Origin: Chitinophagaceae bacterium UBA4412
Lineage (GTDB): Bacteria; Bacteroidota; Bacteroidia; Chitinophagales; Chitinophagaceae
DNA: 9,149 nt
Assembly (NCBI GenBank): GCA_002400445.1
Contig: DGQO01000120.1
Location: forward strand, 1 to 9,149
Direction of reading: 5' to 3'
Positions within the stretch are counted from its first letter, which is position 1. The number at the start of each line of letters is the position of its first letter. The notes below the pieces were generated by a model, which worked only from the letters and a program-made list of their open reading frames with translations, had not been told where the DNA came from and ran no database searches. The translations under genes and the position numbers were made by a program. Below are positions 6,353 to 9,149 of the stretch, one piece after another.

Positions 6353-6381
6353 AAGCCCGTTCATAAAGAGCGGGCTTTTTT
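6353..6381 (+). terminator. Strong intrinsic terminator after the Nif3/zinc-ribbon pair
   Basis: AAGCCCG (6353-6359) pairs with CGGGCTT (6371-6377) around an 11-nt loop, and a run of seven T follows from 6376. It is 18 bp past the zinc-ribbon stop. The convergent VWA gene ends at 6463 and has no separate obvious terminator; this hairpin might serve it too, but its minus-strand side lacks a T-run. Confidence 0.9.
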
Positions 6382-6462
6382 ATGGGAAAAATACTGATGA
6401 CTTTAAATGAGATCGCCTGGAAATAATGGCGCTAATGAGTGGTAATGGAATAAAAACTGATC

Positions 6463-8217
6463 CTATTTTTTGCGATGCTTCTTCACCTGGTAAATTTTCT
6501 CGGCTTTAGCCACAAGTTGCAGGAACTCGCTTTGCAGGTAGTTATTCTGATCGGCTACGGCACTTGCCACCGCCAGGATTGAATCCCAGTCTGTACTGCA
6601 GAATTTAGATTGCCTTAGTTTTAAGCCAAACATGGCCACGGCCCCGGCAAATTGCAGATCCTTGTGCAAACTGGTCCAGGGTAAAAAATTTGCGGGCACA
6701 GCGTAGTTGATCGTGCTGCTACTCGTGTCTCCACAAAGGCTGTAACGGAGTGTAAGTTTGGCTATATCATCTGCAAGGCCCGTTTCAAGGGTCATGCGAT
6801 TTTGATCTGTAGGTACAATTTGAAAAATGGCTAATGTACTGTTTCCGCTGCCAATTTCACCGCCGGGAAGGTTGCTGGTAGAATCTGTAAGTGCATCTTT
6901 ACGGTTATCAAAACCAATGAGGCGGTACTCTTTTACCATCGAGGGATTAAACTGGATATTCATAAACACATCATCAGCCACGGCATAAAAAGTTTGTGTG
7001 AGTTCTTTTACCAGCACACGTTCTGCCTCTTTGATATCATCGAGATAAGCATAATTTCCATTTCCTTTTTTTGCCAGGGTCTGTAATTTGGAATCTTTAA
7101 AATTACCCATACCCACACCCAGGCAAGTAAGGTAAACTCCTGTTTGGCGCATTTTTGTAATCAATTCGTCCAGTTCTTTTTCAGAGCTCTGCCCCACGTT
7201 AAAGTCTCCATCTGTTGCCAGGATCACCCGGTTATTTCCTCCTTTTAAAAAAGTACTTTCGGCCAGTTTGTAGGCTGTGCGGATACCAGATTCGCCCGGT
7301 GTGCTGCCAGATGCGGAGAGTTGCTCAATGGATTGCAGGATGGAGTCTTTCTCTGAGCCCGAGGTTGGAGGCAGCCAGATACCAACTGTGCCGCCATACA
7401 CTACGATGGACATCTTATCAATCGGCCGGAGATTTTTTACAAAACTCTGGAAAGCAGCTTTAAGCAAGGGAAGCCTGTTGGGCATATCCATACTGCCAGA
7501 TATATCAATGAGGAATACAAAATTTCCCGGCGGTATTTTATCCAGGTCGAGTTTTCTCGCATTTACATTCAGGTACAGCAATTGGTCGTGAGCACTCCAT
7601 GGGCAGGGTGAAAGCTGGCTATTGATGCTGAATGTTTCATTATTAGGCGGAACAGAATAATGCAGATTGAAATAATTAACCAACTCTTCTATGCGTACTG
7701 CATCCGGTGGTACCGGGCTGTTCATATTCAGAAAACGACGCACATTACTGTAGGATGCTTTATCCACGTCTAATGAAAAACCGGTGTTCGGAAAATTGCT
7801 GGTAGGCATGAACTCATTTTCAATAATCTGAAAATAAGACTCTGCACTTAGCGTGATATTGTGACGTTCCTGCTGGGAGAAATCTTTGGTGATAGAAATG
7901 AGCCTTTGTTGGCTTTTCGTAGCCGCTGACACCGCAGTTTTTAGGGTAATATTTTGCCAGGCATCTGATTTTACCCGCAATGTTTTTGATTCATAGCCTT
8001 CCAGCGTTAAGGTGAGCGAATCGTAAGGAAGAAGCACCGTAAAACCAAAACTACCCTGGGCGCCTGTTTGATACAACAAGCGGGCAGAATGAACGAATAT
8101 TTTTACGTCGGGAAGTATGTGGCTTTGCTCATCTTTCACTTCGCCACGCAAATAGTACTGCGCATGAACCTGCAAAGAGAGCAGTAACGCAAAGCAATAT
8201 GTAACAAGTTTTTTCAA
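6463..8217 (-). CDS. Secreted VWA protein of the YfbK type with N-terminal carboxypeptidase-regulatory-like domain
   Basis: The 584-residue exported protein begins MKKLVTYC with a signal peptide ending VHA|Q at 17-20. Residues about 22-95 are a carboxypeptidase-regulatory-like beta domain (LRGEVKDEQSHILPDV, ending in the typical GYESKTLRV). The YfbK-type region follows: NFPNTGFSLDVDKASYSNV near 141-159 and RIEELVNYF near 175-183. Then comes a VWA domain with an intact metal site, DISGS at 238-242, Thr306 in SGSTPGESG and Asp336 in ATDGDFN, so it should bind a divalent ion and a protein ligand. The last 170 residues resemble the DUF3520 tail of this family. The frame has no ATG: a TTG at 8236-8238 would add seven residues (AHNHNC...), whereas TTG at 8215-8217 yields a textbook MKK start, which I prefer. 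It lies 66 bp after hpt and may be cotranscribed. Ligand and role unknown; the family is often periplasmic or surface associated. Confidence 0.88.
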   Translation of the reverse strand: MKKLVTYCFALLLSLQVHAQYYLRGEVKDEQSHILPDVKIFVHSARLLYQTGAQGSFGFTVLLPYDSLTLTLEGYESKTLRVKSDAWQNITLKTAVSAATKSQQRLISITKDFSQQERHNITLSAESYFQIIENEFMPTSNFPNTGFSLDVDKASYSNVRRFLNMNSPVPPDAVRIEELVNYFNLHYSVPPNNETFSINSQLSPCPWSAHDQLLYLNVNARKLDLDKIPPGNFVFLIDISGSMDMPNRLPLLKAAFQSFVKNLRPIDKMSIVVYGGTVGIWLPPTSGSEKDSILQSIEQLSASGSTPGESGIRTAYKLAESTFLKGGNNRVILATDGDFNVGQSSEKELDELITKMRQTGVYLTCLGVGMGNFKDSKLQTLAKKGNGNYAYLDDIKEAERVLVKELTQTFYAVADDVFMNIQFNPSMVKEYRLIGFDNRKDALTDSTSNLPGGEIGSGNSTLAIFQIVPTDQNRMTLETGLADDIAKLTLRYSLCGDTSSSTINYAVPANFLPWTSLHKDLQFAGAVAMFGLKLRQSKFCSTDWDSILAVASAVADQNNYLQSEFLQLVAKAEKIYQVKKHRKK

Positions 8218-8283
8218 ACAGTTGTGATTGTGTGCCAAACCCTGGTTTCCTGCTTAAAACGTAACTGGTGGGCGATCTGTTGC

Positions 8284-8823
8284 TTAGTCTTCTACCAATT
8301 TGTAAATTTCCCGCAGGTTCCTTGCAAGTCCATCGTAATCTAAACCATAACCCAGTAAAAATTTATTGGGCACTTTAAAGCCAAGATAATCGACAGTTAT
8401 AGGATAAACCAATGCATCTGGCTTATGCAGCAGCGAAACAATCTTAAGAGATGCAGGCTGCTGATCATGCAGTTGTGGCAAGAACTCATTCAGGGTTTTG
8501 CCAGTATCCACAATGTCTTCCAATATCAACACATCACGGCCTCTTAGCGACTCATCCAGGCCTATTGAAGTGATCACATTTCCTGTGCTGCGTGTGCCTT
8601 TGTAGGAAGCCAGTTTAATGAAACAAATCTCCGGGTTGCAATCCAGCTCTTTGAAAAGATCGGAGGCAAACATAAAGGAGCCATTTAAAATGGATATGAA
8701 AAGAGGTTGCCTGCCGGCATAATCCCGGTTAATTTCCTTACCCAGACGCTTGATTTGTTCATCAATTTGTGCAGCTGTGAGATAAGGCACAAAACTTTTA
8801 TCTTTTACCGTAATGGTATTCAT
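8284..8823 (-). CDS. hpt: Hypoxanthine phosphoribosyltransferase
   Basis: This cytoplasmic enzyme of purine salvage joins hypoxanthine (often also guanine) to PRPP, giving IMP (GMP) and pyrophosphate. The 179 residues match bacterial HPRT length. Visible motifs are ILNGSFMFASDL at 45-56 (loop I region), the flexible SYKGTRSTG at 73-81 that closes over the active site, the PRPP-binding loop VLILEDIVDTGKTL at 98-111 (Glu102-Asp103, Thr107-Gly108-Lys109-Thr110), HKPDA near 133-137 with the base-contacting Lys134, and the C-terminal VPNKFLLGYGLDYDGLARNL ending at 170. Nothing is missing. The ATG at 8821-8823 follows the stop of the LysM gene by 6 bp, so the two are probably cotranscribed and coupled. 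This neighbour pair hints at a cell-wall plus salvage gene cluster but no shared pathway is known. Xanthine-guanine specificity cannot be excluded from sequence alone. Confidence 0.95.
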   Translation of the reverse strand: MNTITVKDKSFVPYLTAAQIDEQIKRLGKEINRDYAGRQPLFISILNGSFMFASDLFKELDCNPEICFIKLASYKGTRSTGNVITSIGLDESLRGRDVLILEDIVDTGKTLNEFLPQLHDQQPASLKIVSLLHKPDALVYPITVDYLGFKVPNKFLLGYGLDYDGLARNLREIYKLVED

Positions 8824-8829
8824 GAGCAG

Positions 8830-9149
8830 TTATTTTGCAATAATTAATTGCTGGCCGAGCTTTAAATCATCACTGGAAAGCTGGTTCCATTCTTTTATTT
8901 CCGCAATGCTTACATTATATTTTTTAGAGATAGCGTAGAGCCCTTCCTTTGGTTCCACGGTATGGTATTTTAACGTGGCCGCCTGCGCCGGACCTACCAC
9001 AGGTGGTGCGGGCTTTGGGGCACTTGCCTGTGCCGGCAAAATCGGTAATTGCGCATTGGGCCGTAGCCTTATAGCCGTACCTTTTTTTACAAAGCTATTT
9101 TGAGACAAATTATTGTAATCCGCCAGCAGGTTTAATTGGATTCCATTGT
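8830..9149 (-). CDS. LysM-domain protein, C-terminal part (5' end outside the window)
   Basis: The frame stays open to the right edge, so this is the last 105 residues of a longer protein and not a small gene starting at the TTG at 9106-9108. The visible chain begins NGIQLNLLADYNNLSQNSFVKKG, which itself looks like the second half of a LysM-like repeat. Next comes an Ala/Pro linker (QASAPKPAPPVVGPAQAA). A full LysM domain forms the end: KYHTVEPKEGLYAISKKYNV, then IAEIKEWNQLSSDDLKLGQQLIIAK. LysM binds N-acetylglucosamine polymers such as peptidoglycan. In Bacteroidota this tail layout is typical of exported glucosaminidase (GH73-type) proteins with two LysM repeats, but no catalytic domain is in view, so that is inference. 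The stop lies 6 bp before the hpt start; the gene therefore heads, or is inside, the string that continues into hpt and the VWA gene. Confidence 0.85.
   Translation of the reverse strand, partial: NGIQLNLLADYNNLSQNSFVKKGTAIRLRPNAQLPILPAQASAPKPAPPVVGPAQAATLKYHTVEPKEGLYAISKKYNVSIAEIKEWNQLSSDDLKLGQQLIIAK

Overview
The window looks like a chromosomal housekeeping region of a Bacteroidota bacterium, most likely of the Chitinophagaceae or a close relative (inferred from protein families, not from a marker gene). Pointers are a stand-alone type IX secretion (T9SS) C-terminal sorting domain, candidate Bacteroidota-type promoters (-33 TTTG / -7 TAnnTTTG), no clear Shine-Dalgarno sequences, a YfbK-type VWA protein fused to a carboxypeptidase-regulatory-like domain, and a LysM protein ending next to hypoxanthine phosphoribosyltransferase. 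I see no IS element, phage gene, CRISPR array, tRNA or rRNA.

Layout. 1-167 (-): N-terminus of the co-chaperone GrpE, cut by the window edge, with a good candidate promoter. 261-605 (-): small secreted protein that is almost only a T9SS sorting domain, probably starting at TTG. 675-975: no gene, but a strongly foldable stretch abutting a terminator-like hairpin, possibly a small RNA on the + strand. 976-1572 (-): secreted protein with a PEGA-like domain and an Asn/Gly/His/Lys-rich tail; its leader holds two interlocking inverted repeats. 1573-2189: gene-free apart from a strong minus-strand terminator at 1903-1931. 2190-2675 (-): lipoprotein whose start overlaps the end of 2662-4167 (-), a family M32 (Taq-type) metallocarboxypeptidase; the two are probably translationally coupled.

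After a 221-bp divergent spacer, 4389-6334 (+) carries a Nif3-family dinuclear-metal protein and a coiled-coil/zinc-ribbon protein of the CT398 family, closed by a strong terminator at 6353-6381. Convergent to it, 6463-9149 (-) reads as one gene string: the C-terminal part of a LysM protein (running off the right edge), hypoxanthine phosphoribosyltransferase 6 bp later, and a secreted VWA protein 66 bp after that.

Four starts were revised. The T9SS-domain and VWA genes are best started at internal TTG codons that give compact signal peptides; the lipoprotein at the ATG inside the M32 stop region; and the LysM reading frame has no start in the window because it stays open to the edge. No clearly new biological system is visible. 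The least explained items are the structured 719-888 element, the interlocking repeats at 1590-1639, and the poorly characterised secreted proteins.
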